Assembly (NCBI GenBank): GCA_035517515.1
Contig: DATIYQ010000187.1
Location: 1-13,294 of the forward strand
DNA length: 13,294 nucleotides
Reading direction: 5' to 3'
Source of the DNA: JOPF136 sp035517515
Lineage (GTDB): Bacteria; Acidobacteriota; Terriglobia; Acidiferrales; UBA7541
Made by a program: the position numbers and the translations under genes. Each line of letters starts with the position of its first letter. Position 1 is the stretch's first letter. The notes below the pieces were generated by a model, which had not been told where the DNA came from, did not search any database, and saw nothing but the letters and a program-made list of their open reading frames with translations. Shown here one piece after another: positions 7,006-13,217 of the stretch.

Positions 7006-8011
7006 TGTCGTTGCGGGGTTTCGGGGCGGAGCCGCCAGCGGCGCGTCCCGGTGCGCCCGAACCGGCCTCGAAGGTCTCATAGGCCTTGATAATCTGCTGC
7101 ACCAGATTATGGCGCACCACGTCGCGCTCGTTAAAGTGCACAAAGGCGATCTCAGGAATCTTTCCGCAAACGTCCATAGCTTCGACCAGGCCGGAGCGGC
7201 GCTCCGCGGGCAAGTCAATCTGCGTGATGTCTCCGGTGATCACGGCCTTGGAGTTGAACCCCAGGCGGGTGAGAAACATCTTCATCTGTTCGCTGGTGGT
7301 GTTCTGGGCTTCGTCGAGGATGACGAAGGAATCGTTGAGCGTGCGGCCGCGCATGAAGGCCAGCGGAGCGACCTCGATGATGCCCTTCTCGAGGTAGCGC
7401 TCCAGCTTGTCGGCGTCCAGCATGTCGTAGAGCGCGTCATAGAGCGGTCGCATGTAGGGATCCACTTTTTGTTGCAGGGTGCCCGGGAGAAAACCGAGGC
7501 GTTCTCCGGCTTCGACGGCGGGACGGGCCAGCAGGATGCGCGAGAATTCCTTGGTGAGCAGCCCGGAAACGGCCATGGCCACGGCCAGGTAGGTTTTGCC
7601 GGTGCCGCCGGGGCCGATGGCGAACACCATGTCGTATTTTTCGATGCACTCCATGTAGCGGCGCTGGTTGGGAGTCTTTGCGGTGACATTCTTCTTGCCG
7701 AAGACGCGCTTGCCGGCGTGGCCCGGGCCGCGGGCGGCCTCGCGCAGGGAGACATCGGGCTCCGCGGCAGCCGCGCGGATCAGAGATTTCACTTCCCCGC
7801 CGGAGAACACGCGCCCCTCGCGGATCAGGGAGTTGTAGTCCTCAACCAGGCGCGCGGCGCGGTCTACGGGTTCCGATTCTCCTTCGATCTCCAGTGTCTC
7901 GTCCTGAAGCTGGGTGGTCACATGAAAAGTGTTTTCGAGCAGGCGCACATTTTCGTCGAGCGCGCCGAACAATTGCTCGATTCCGCCGGCCAGTGGGATG
8001 GAGCGCTTCAT
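6980..8011 (-). CDS. phoH: PhoH-family ATPase (PhoH/YbeZ-like)
   Basis: This 343-residue P-loop NTPase of the PhoH/YbeZ family is related to superfamily 1 helicase cores. Family members sit next to YbeY and are thought to act with it in RNA metabolism. A KH-like N-terminal region of about 110 residues precedes the ATPase core. Walker A is GPGGTGKT (133-140), Walker B is FVILDEAQN (229-237), and ITGDITQIDLP (258-268) is the conserved motif III region. The alternating VDPYMRPLYDAL segment (183-194) is also typical. The C-terminal tail (about 315-343) is Gly/Ala-rich and overlaps the ybeY start. The ATG at 8011 is the only plausible start; no clear ribosome binding site precedes it. The gene lies 84 bases downstream of the glycosyltransferase in the same direction, so it may share that transcript. 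Confidence 0.95.
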   Translation of the reverse strand: MKRSIPLAGGIEQLFGALDENVRLLENTFHVTTQLQDETLEIEGESEPVDRAARLVEDYNSLIREGRVFSGGEVKSLIRAAAAEPDVSLREAARGPGHAGKRVFGKKNVTAKTPNQRRYMECIEKYDMVFAIGPGGTGKTYLAVAMAVSGLLTKEFSRILLARPAVEAGERLGFLPGTLQQKVDPYMRPLYDALYDMLDADKLERYLEKGIIEVAPLAFMRGRTLNDSFVILDEAQNTTSEQMKMFLTRLGFNSKAVITGDITQIDLPAERRSGLVEAMDVCGKIPEIAFVHFNERDVVRHNLVQQIIKAYETFEAGSGAPGRAAGGSAPKPRNDNELRSSTK

Positions 8012-8095
8012 CGCGCGCGAGTGGGGGCAGGCGTCCGGTGCAACCAGGGGACGCGGCAGGAACGGTCAGGCGTGCCAGCCATGGAAGAATCCAGC

Positions 8096-9241
8096 CTAGC
8101 GTACACCGCCTGCGGAATCAAGAATCCGGCCGAGAATCTCCGGAATTTCCAGGACGGCGCGATTCCGGACGGAGCTGACGGCGCGGTGGGTGGCTTCGAA
8201 CTTGGAAGGCTCGAGGAGGTGCTCGACGGCGGCGTTCACGTTTTTCCAACTGCGCACGACCAGGCCAAAACCGTTGTGGCGAACCCAGTGGGCGTTGTAG
8301 CGCTCCTGGGGCAGGGTCCAGGCGTTGCGTTCCACCACCACAGGCAGGCCCATGGCCAGGGCCTCGGAGATGCTGCCGGGCCCGGGCTTTCCCAGGAAAA
8401 AATCCGCCAAGCGCATGTAATAGGGGATCTCGGTGGTAAAGCCCTCGACAAACCGAGGCCGTTGAGAAGATTTCTTTCGCAGCGCGCGCGCCAGCTTGTC
8501 GTTTTTGCCGCAGATCATCACCAACTGCACCGGCAGCGGGGAGGAGTCCAGGCGCTCGGCGATTTCCAGCATGGCGCTGGAGCCGTGGCCTCCAAAGAGC
8601 ACCAGGCCGGTGGGCCGGTCGGGGTGCAGTCCCAGGCGGTGGCGTTCCGCGGCCCAGTTCAATTTCGGCGGATCGTAAAATTTGGGATTCAAGATCATGC
8701 CCGAGGTGCGAAAAACCCGCGCGGGGGGATGCCCCGCGGCATGAGCCTGGGCCACAGCGCGCTCCGTGCCGCAGATGAAGAACTGCTCCTGGCGCTCGAT
8801 CCAGAAGTGCGGAGGGAAATCGGCCAGGTCGGTGAGCAGAGTAACGAAGGGGGTCTTGGGCCCGGACTTGCCCAGGCTCTCTGCGAGCGCGCGATTGAAG
8901 TGCGGGATAAAAGAGACCACAAGGTCCGGCCGGCGTTCGCTCCACACCCCGGCCAGCCTGCGCACCAGCAGCGGGTGGTAGAGCCGGATGGTGTGCTGCA
9001 AGACGCGCATGATCTGGGTGCTGCCGAGCGTCCAGCCGCGACGGAGCATCAGGTTGTACACGTCCTGCATGCGCACGCGGGTGAGGCCGCGGACAAAATC
9101 CAGGGCGTCCAGTTGCTCCTGCAAATTGAAGAGGTGGACTTCCCAGGGCAGCTTCTGGGCCTCGATGACGGATTTCAGGGCGGTGGCCGCGCTGCGATGG
9201 CCGCCGCCGGCATCGAAGTAGACAAATTCAATGCGAGGCAT
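8096..9241 (-). CDS. GT28-family glycosyltransferase (MGDG synthase/UgtP-like)
   Basis: This 381-residue GT-B fold glycosyltransferase resembles the monogalactosyldiacylglycerol synthase/UgtP branch of family GT28, with MurG as a more distant relative. The N-terminus has the acceptor/lipid-side signature FDAGGGHRSAA (residues 9-19). The C-terminal donor-binding half has FGGHGS (216-221), CGKN (244-247) and the sugar-nucleotide loop GKPGPGSISEA (284-294), followed by MGLPVVV. Such enzymes transfer a sugar from a UDP- or other nucleotide donor to diacylglycerol or a related membrane lipid. The actual donor and acceptor cannot be read from sequence. The ATG at 9241 is chosen because homologues begin just before the IEFVYFDAGGGH strand; an in-frame GTG at 9259 would add six residues. 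There is no signal peptide or membrane helix, consistent with a peripheral inner-membrane protein. It heads the phoH-ybeY-corC block and is divergent from the PHP/PAP2 pair. Confidence 0.85.
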   Translation of the reverse strand: MPRIEFVYFDAGGGHRSAATALKSVIEAQKLPWEVHLFNLQEQLDALDFVRGLTRVRMQDVYNLMLRRGWTLGSTQIMRVLQHTIRLYHPLLVRRLAGVWSERRPDLVVSFIPHFNRALAESLGKSGPKTPFVTLLTDLADFPPHFWIERQEQFFICGTERAVAQAHAAGHPPARVFRTSGMILNPKFYDPPKLNWAAERHRLGLHPDRPTGLVLFGGHGSSAMLEIAERLDSSPLPVQLVMICGKNDKLARALRKKSSQRPRFVEGFTTEIPYYMRLADFFLGKPGPGSISEALAMGLPVVVERNAWTLPQERYNAHWVRHNGFGLVVRSWKNVNAAVEHLLEPSKFEATHRAVSSVRNRAVLEIPEILGRILDSAGGVR

Positions 9242-9383
9242 TCGCGGGGCATTTTCCACCCTGTTTCGCGGCGCTACATTACAGCCCTGTAAACGGCCTG
9301 GCTGAAATGCTGAAAGAGTTATCGTTAGCCGCTTTTTTTTCCACAGTCATCGGGGTGTAACACCGGATTCCTACGCTTGCGCC
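9242..9383. promoter_or_regulatory. Divergent glycosyltransferase/PHP control region
   Basis: These 142 bases separate two divergent starts and should hold promoters for both. Visible elements are the palindrome TTACAGCCCTGTAA (9279-9292) and an eight-T run (9333-9340), which reads as an A-tract upstream of the glycosyltransferase. TGTAAT (9283-9278, minus) could be a -10 box for the glycosyltransferase, but its upstream -35 (TTCAGC) is poor. No clear Shine-Dalgarno precedes either gene. Exact promoters cannot be fixed by eye. Confidence 0.5.
9279..9292. promoter_or_regulatory. 14-base palindrome, candidate operator
   Basis: TTACAG-CC-CTGTAA is a perfect two-fold palindrome with 6-base arms. 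It lies about 40 bases upstream of the glycosyltransferase ATG and about 90 bases upstream of the PHP start, and overlaps the candidate minus-strand -10 box. Size and symmetry suit a dimeric repressor site. No matching regulator is encoded in the window. Confidence 0.4.
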
Positions 9384-10313
9384 ATGCGATGCGACCTGCA
9401 CGTGCACACCTACCACTCGGGGATGTGCGAGGTACCGGTGCTTTCCCGGGTATGCCGCGAATGCTACAGCCAGCCGGAAGACGTACACCGCGTGCTGCGC
9501 GAGCGCGGCATGGACCTGGTGACGGTGACGGACCACGATTCCATCGCGGGCGCCGAGCCGTTGCGCCAGTACGCACACTTTTTTCTAAGTGAAGAAGTGA
9601 CCTGCCGGATGCCCAGCGGCACGCTGGCACACATCGGCGTCTACGGAATTACGGAACGGCAGCACACGGAACTGCAGCGGCGGCGGGAGGATTTGCCGGG
9701 GCTGCTGGCGTATCTGAACGAGCAGAAGCTATTTTTCAGTCTGAACCACCCGTTTTCGGCGCTGACGGGGCGGCGGGCCAACGAGGATTTCGACTGGTTC
9801 GAATCGCTGTTTCCGGCCTACGAGACCCGCAATGGGCACATGCTGCCGCACCACAACCGGTTCGCGGAGGAACTGGCGCGGCGGCTGGGAAAAGGAGCGC
9901 TGGGCGGGAGCGATGCGCACGCGCTGGCCTCCGCGGGAACGGCGTACACCATCGTGCCGGGGGCGCGCACCAAGGCGGAATTTCTGCGCGGACTGCGCAG
10001 CGGCCACGGGGTCCCCGCGGGGGACCAGGGAAGCTACGGAAAGCTGACGCGCGACGTGTTCACCATTGCCGGGGCCATGATGCGGCACACCCCGTGGACC
10101 GCGCTGCTCGCCCCGCTGGCACCCATCATTCCCTTCTATACGCTGGCGGTGCTGTTGCATGAGGCCCGATTTGCAGGCCGCTGGAACTCCCGCGCGGCGC
10201 GGCGCCCGCGCTCGCAGCCAGTGATTCCGGCACGCGCGCGGCGTCCGCGCGTGCGACTGAAGACCGGCCCGCGCCCCGCGCTGGGCAGGCGGGAGGCCAC
10301 CGCATGGTCCTAG
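9384..10313 (+). CDS. PHP-domain metal-dependent phosphoesterase
   Basis: This 309-residue PHP (polymerase and histidinol phosphatase) superfamily protein is a trinuclear-metal phosphoesterase. The metal-binding motifs are in order: DLHVHTYHSG (H6, H8), TDHDSIAGA (D50, H51), H83 in LAHIGVYG, SLNHP (H122), the E147 region AYETRNG, and GGSDAHA (D177, H179). The core ends near residue 225. A hydrophobic stretch at about 238-259 could be a single membrane anchor. After it comes an Arg/Pro-rich tail (about 262-303) of very basic composition. If the anchor is real, this would be a membrane-attached phosphoesterase with a basic cytoplasmic tail. The substrate is unknown; PHP family members act on nucleotides, small phosphoesters or 3'-phosphoadenosine phosphates. 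The start has no clear ribosome binding site but matches the family N-terminus exactly. The stop overlaps the PAP2 start by 10 bases. Confidence 0.88.
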   Translation: MRCDLHVHTYHSGMCEVPVLSRVCRECYSQPEDVHRVLRERGMDLVTVTDHDSIAGAEPLRQYAHFFLSEEVTCRMPSGTLAHIGVYGITERQHTELQRRREDLPGLLAYLNEQKLFFSLNHPFSALTGRRANEDFDWFESLFPAYETRNGHMLPHHNRFAEELARRLGKGALGGSDAHALASAGTAYTIVPGARTKAEFLRGLRSGHGVPAGDQGSYGKLTRDVFTIAGAMMRHTPWTALLAPLAPIIPFYTLAVLLHEARFAGRWNSRAARRPRSQPVIPARARRPRVRLKTGPRPALGRREATAWS

Positions 10314-10846
10314 CGCGCACGGTGTTGAGCTTCATCGAGCGGCGCGATCACCGGCTGATGCGGCGGGTGAACCGCTGGCGCGCGCCGCGTTGGGTGCGCT
10401 ACGGCTCGCTGTTCGCCACGCGGCTCGGCGACGGATGGCTGTGGTATGCGATGGCACCGCTGATCCTGGTGTTCGGAGGAGACCTGCGCTACCGCGCGCT
10501 GGCCACGGCCAGTTTTGCCGCGCTGACCGGAATCCTGTGGTTTAAGGCGGTGAAACATGCAAGCCATCGCCGGCGACCGTGCGACCAGGAGCCGCACTGC
10601 TGGAGCACACTTTTGCCGCCGGACCAGTTTTCGTTTCCCTCGGGACACACGATCACGGCGTTTGCGATTGCCCTGTCGCTCGGCCATCTTTATCCGCAAA
10701 TGGAGCCTGGGTTGCTGCTGGCCGCAGGATGCATCGGCGTGTCACGCGTGCTGCTGGGGATGCACTTTCTGAGTGACGTGGTGGCCGGAGCGCTGTTCGG
10801 CGCGGGAATTGGCTACGGGTCGTTCTTCTTCTTCGCGCACTTCTAG
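10304..10846 (+). CDS. PAP2-family membrane phosphatase
   Basis: This 180-residue type 2 phosphatidic acid phosphatase superfamily protein has a complete three-part active site: K84-x6-R91-P92, PSGH (112-115) and S147-R148-x5-H154-x3-D158. Predicted membrane helices lie near 47-58, 65-81, 116-130, 136-150 and 156-178, with the catalytic residues at the membrane face. Relatives dephosphorylate lipid phosphates such as phosphatidate, phosphatidylglycerophosphate or undecaprenyl pyrophosphate; the specific lipid cannot be assigned. Two cysteines (C93, C99) flank the first motif. The ATG at 10304 lies inside the end of the PHP gene (10-base overlap), so the two are translationally linked. The stop is TAG at 10844-10846. 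Confidence 0.9.
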   Translation: MVLARTVLSFIERRDHRLMRRVNRWRAPRWVRYGSLFATRLGDGWLWYAMAPLILVFGGDLRYRALATASFAALTGILWFKAVKHASHRRRPCDQEPHCWSTLLPPDQFSFPSGHTITAFAIALSLGHLYPQMEPGLLLAAGCIGVSRVLLGMHFLSDVVAGALFGAGIGYGSFFFFAHF

Positions 10847-11077
10847 GGGCGGGGGAAAAAGCGGAATCGCAAGAAGACCCAAAGAACCGCGAAACACGAG
10901 TGAGGACTGCGCGCCTCGCCCCGAACAAGCAGGTTCCTCACCCCTGTCAAAAGCACAGGGGATCGGAATGGCAGGATTGGAAGCGCAAGAAGCCCTTCGA
11001 CGATTCAGGGCGGCCTGCGCCACAGTCCCCGTGCGACGATCCAGGCGCTACAAGCCCTACACGAGACTCCCAGCGGG
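10847..11077. other. Convergent intergenic region with inverted repeats
   Basis: This 231-base gap lies between the convergent PAP2 and cupredoxin genes. No credible gene was found; the open frames there are low-quality. It contains two adjacent inverted repeats: GTGAGGA-CTGC (10900-10910) pairing with GCAG-gt-TCCTCAC (10929-10941), and CCCCTGT (10941-10947) pairing with ACAGGGG (10955-10961). A further 7-bp repeat, CGGGTCA/TGACCCG (11074-11095), straddles the cupredoxin stop. No T-runs follow these stems, so intrinsic termination is unproven. Confidence 0.6.
10900..10961. repeat. Tandem hairpin structure downstream of PAP2
   Basis: The first hairpin has an 11-bp stem in two blocks (7 + 4) with a 2-base bulge and an 18-base loop. 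The second has a 7-bp perfect stem around the loop CAAAAGC. They share base 10941. They could form a stable 3' end for the PAP2 or cupredoxin transcript, or be a copy of a structured intergenic repeat. Confidence 0.5.
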
Positions 11078-11419
11078 TCACTTCACGATGACCCGGCCGG
11101 TCATTTCCGGGTGAATGGAACAAAAATAATCAAACGTGCCCCGCTTGTGAAACGTGAATTCGAAATGCTGATTGGCCTCCAGATCCGGGGATGCAAACAA
11201 GCGGTCGCGGCTGACCAGGTTGTGGGTCACCTCGTCGCGATTGGTCCAGACGACCGTGGTGCCCGCCGCGATGGTAATGGGATCGGGAGCGAAACTGTAG
11301 TTTTCAATGGACACCGCCACGCGCGCCTCCTTACGAGTTCCCGCGCCAGCCAAGCTGGCGCCAAGCACACTCATCAGGCCGAGCAAAAAAGCGCGGCGCA
11401 AGGTGGCGGTGCGAGTCAT
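11078..11419 (-). CDS. Exported cupredoxin (amicyanin/plastocyanin-like)
   Basis: This 113-residue small type 1 copper protein begins with a signal sequence (about 1-27) with a twin-arginine-like LRRAFLLGL start and an ASLAGAG end. It could be exported by Tat or Sec. The mature domain of about 85 residues has the cupredoxin ligand set: H66 in VTHNLVS and C100-x2-H103-x2-M106 in FCSIHPEMTG. The C-x2-H-x2-M spacing is that of amicyanin-like proteins. Such proteins carry single electrons in the periplasm or outside the membrane. The ATG at 11419 overlaps the stop of the upstream AAA ATPase (ATGA), so translation is probably coupled. No cognate oxidase, reductase or methylamine dehydrogenase is encoded nearby. 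The stop lies in a 7-bp inverted repeat (11074-11095). Confidence 0.9.
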   Translation of the reverse strand: MTRTATLRRAFLLGLMSVLGASLAGAGTRKEARVAVSIENYSFAPDPITIAAGTTVVWTNRDEVTHNLVSRDRLFASPDLEANQHFEFTFHKRGTFDYFCSIHPEMTGRVIVK

Positions 11420-12918
11420 CCGGCGGGGACGGCGCGTCCCGCGGCCCAGGCGCGGAGGGCGGCGATATCTTCGCGGCGGGTAACGGAAAGCGGGACGGCC
11501 CGCCGCAGCTCCGCCTGAAGAATGGAGGTGGAGAGGGGCTCCTTGCGAGAAAACGCGGCGTAAAGCGCGGAGACGATGGCTTGTTCGATTTCCGCGCCGC
11601 TGAAGCCTTCAGAAGCCGCCCCCAGGGCGGGGAGATCGAACTGGCGGGGATCGCGGCCGCGCTTTTTCAGGTGCAGGGCGAAGATTGCGGCGCGCTCCGC
11701 GGGGGCCGGCAGGTCGACAAAGAAAATCTCGTCGAAGCGCCCTTTGCGCAGAAGCTCCGGAGGCAATTTTGAAATATCGTTGGAGGTGGCGGCGAGGAAC
11801 ACTCCGCCGTGCCGCTCCTGCATCCAGGTGAGAAAGGTGCCAAGGATGCGCTGGGAAAGCCCGGCATCGGCCTCCGCGCTGCCGGAGGCGAAACCCTTTT
11901 CGATCTCGTCCATCCACAGGACGAGCGGGGCCATGCACTCCGCCTTTTCGAGCACGGAGCGCAGGCGCTTTTCGGATTCGCCAACGTATTTGTCGTAGAG
12001 CGTGGCGGCATCGAAGCGGGCCAGGGGCATGGCCCACTCCCCGGCCACGGCGCGAGCGCAGAGGCTTTTGCCGCAGCCCTGCACACCGGCAATCAGCACC
12101 CCACGGGGCAGCTCGAGGCCGAAGCGCTGGCCTTCGGGAGTAAGCGCGGCGCGGCGCTCGGTGAGCCAGGCGCGAAGTCCGGCGAGACCGGCCATGTCCG
12201 CAAACGAGGCGTCCACTTTAACGAAATCCAGCGCGCCGTCGCGGCCCATCCACTGGCGTTTTTCCTCAAGGACGCGCGCGGCGAGATCGCCGGTCGAGCA
12301 GCCGCCGCCGATCAGGCTTTTGCGCAAGATGCCGCGGGCCTGTTCGAGAGTCATTCCGGCAAGCGCCTGGGCGGCGCGGCTTTGAGCCGCGGGGTCGAGC
12401 GGGCAGGCCACGGCGTCCTGCGCAGAAGTTTCAGCCAAGGTCTCGCGGAGCAGACCCAGAAGCGCTGCCTGGTCGGGCAAACCGAGATGAAAACGGGCGA
12501 CAAGATCGGCGAGTTCCGGAGGAATGGAGAGAGAGGCGGAGCAAAGGACGATGGAGCGGCGCGCGCCCTTGAATTTTCCGCCGGAGTCGCGCAGGGCACG
12601 CACCAGGACGTCGTCCTTCAAAAAGCGATTGGCGTCTTTCAACAAGCAGACGCCGTCCCCATGCAACAGCGCAAGATTGGCCAGGCACTTTGCCGGGTCT
12701 TCGGTGCCGTAGATGGACCCCTGGCCGCCGCGGCGGACAAGGCCGGTGGTCATGCTCCAAACATAGAGTGGAAGCTGCAACTCGGAGCAGACCGCCGCGA
12801 GCAAGGACTCGATGCGCTCTTCTTCAGAGGTCTCCGCGGCGATGAGCGGGAAATGGGAGTGCACCAGGAGGCGCAGGTCGTCCCGCGGAGCGGAAGCCGT
12901 TGTGGTGGCGGTATCCAT
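11416..12918 (-). CDS. Ycf46-like AAA+ ATPase
   Basis: This 500-residue AAA ATPase resembles cyanobacterial/plastid Ycf46 along its whole length. An N-terminal inactive NTPase-like domain (about 12-160, with SHFPLIAAETSEEERI and a LLKDANRFL segment) precedes the active AAA domain (about 240-460). The catalytic motifs are Walker A GVQGCGKS (278-285), Walker B LVLWMDEIE (332-340, D337/E338), sensor 1 ATSND (N380) and the arginine region LLRKGRFDEIFF (389-400). GFSGAEIEQ (438-446) begins the small domain. Cyanobacterial Ycf46 has been linked to inorganic carbon uptake and photosynthesis regulation; its biochemical substrate is unclear, and the role in a non-phototroph is unknown. The ATG at 12918 is chosen over an upstream in-frame TTG at 12975 because similarity starts near residue 12. 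It is the first gene of a two-gene unit with the cupredoxin. Confidence 0.88.
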   Translation of the reverse strand: MDTATTTASAPRDDLRLLVHSHFPLIAAETSEEERIESLLAAVCSELQLPLYVWSMTTGLVRRGGQGSIYGTEDPAKCLANLALLHGDGVCLLKDANRFLKDDVLVRALRDSGGKFKGARRSIVLCSASLSIPPELADLVARFHLGLPDQAALLGLLRETLAETSAQDAVACPLDPAAQSRAAQALAGMTLEQARGILRKSLIGGGCSTGDLAARVLEEKRQWMGRDGALDFVKVDASFADMAGLAGLRAWLTERRAALTPEGQRFGLELPRGVLIAGVQGCGKSLCARAVAGEWAMPLARFDAATLYDKYVGESEKRLRSVLEKAECMAPLVLWMDEIEKGFASGSAEADAGLSQRILGTFLTWMQERHGGVFLAATSNDISKLPPELLRKGRFDEIFFVDLPAPAERAAIFALHLKKRGRDPRQFDLPALGAASEGFSGAEIEQAIVSALYAAFSRKEPLSTSILQAELRRAVPLSVTRREDIAALRAWAAGRAVPAG

Positions 12919-13015
12919 GAACAGGCGCGTTTGAGCGATTTTAGCGGGATTGCGCAGGCACGAACAGAGCCGCAAGCCGCACGGTTTCTCAGCGAATCAA
13001 CTTCGGCTGGAAGCC

Positions 13016-13057
13016 CCCAGGCGAGGAAAGGAAGGCGAGAGGCGCCTGGGCCTCGCC
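13016..13057. repeat. Overlapping, mutually exclusive inverted repeats
   Basis: CCCAGGCG (13016-13023) pairs perfectly with CGCCTGGG (13043-13050). GGCGAGG (13020-13026) pairs perfectly with CCTCGCC (13051-13057). The left arms overlap, so only one stem can form fully at a time. The block lies upstream of the rpsT promoter and upstream of the AAA gene on the other strand. Confidence 0.5.
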
Positions 13058-13093
13058 GCTCCCACACATTTCGAGGGATGCTACGGTGCCTCC

Positions 13094-13114
13094 CGCACTC
13101 CAAGGCCTTCGGGC
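13094..13114. repeat. 21-base dispersed motif, copy 2
   Basis: CGCACTC followed by CAAGGCCTTCGGGC matches 5019-5039 at 20 of 21 bases. Both copies are in intergenic DNA near other inverted repeats, about 8 kb apart. Confidence 0.6.
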
Positions 13115-13154
13115 GGGCGGCACAATCGGGCACTGTGGCCGCCATGGAACTCTA

Positions 13155-13183
13155 TTGATTCAAGTGAGCGCGTCAGCTAAAAT
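13155..13183 (+). promoter_or_regulatory. Sigma-70 promoter of rpsT
   Basis: The -35 box TTGATT (13155-13160) and -10 box TAAAAT (13178-13183) are separated by exactly 17 bases, close to the vegetative consensus. Transcription should start near 13190, giving a 5' leader of about 28 bases before the rpsT ATG. This is the clearest promoter in the window and fits high constitutive expression of a ribosomal protein. Confidence 0.75.
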
Positions 13184-13203
13184 TGCTAGTTTGTTCACAC
13201 TTC

Positions 13204-13211
13204 AAAAGGAG
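13204..13211 (+). promoter_or_regulatory. Strong Shine-Dalgarno of rpsT
   Basis: AAAAGGAG ends 6 bases before the ATG at 13218, a near-ideal ribosome binding site. It fixes the start of rpsT and contrasts with most other genes here, which show weak or no Shine-Dalgarno. Confidence 0.85.
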
Positions 13212-13217
13212 TTCTAG

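Larger units (their letters stand above)
12919..13217. other. Divergent Ycf46-like/rpsT intergenic region
   Basis: These 299 bases have no believable gene. On the left, TAAAAT (12943-12938, minus) could be the -10 box of the AAA ATPase about 20 bases before its ATG, but the matching -35 is poor and no Shine-Dalgarno is visible. The centre has overlapping inverted repeats (13016-13057) and a copy of the 21-base dispersed motif (13094-13114). The right end has the strong rpsT promoter and ribosome binding site. Confidence 0.6.

Noticed and set aside
5740..7089. A 449-codon plus-strand open frame across corC and ybeY
   Set aside because: It is antisense to two genes with clear family signatures; its composition is His/Gln/Gly-rich shadow sequence.
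6842..9292. An 816-codon open frame on the plus strand across ybeY, phoH and the glycosyltransferase
   Set aside because: It runs antisense to three genes with intact catalytic motifs and its translation shows no recognisable domain; GC-rich codon structure keeps the antisense frame open.
9295..9340. Intrinsic terminator ending in the eight-T run
   Set aside because: Only a 4-bp GGCT/AGCC stem with a very large loop precedes the T-run, and it lies between divergent starts where no terminator is needed.
10847..11077. Small gene in the PAP2-cupredoxin gap (open frames at 10773-11114 and 10900-11091)
   Set aside because: The frames start inside PAP2 or across hairpins, lack ribosome binding sites and show no domain or plausible composition.
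12919..12975. Upstream TTG start for the Ycf46-like ATPase
   Set aside because: The extra 19 residues would be a weak-codon extension over the likely promoter; the ATG at 12918 fits the family N-terminus.
11809..13158. A 449-codon plus-strand open frame opposite the AAA ATPase
   Set aside because: It mirrors the ATPase coding strand, has no motif of its own and runs on into the hairpin-containing intergenic region.
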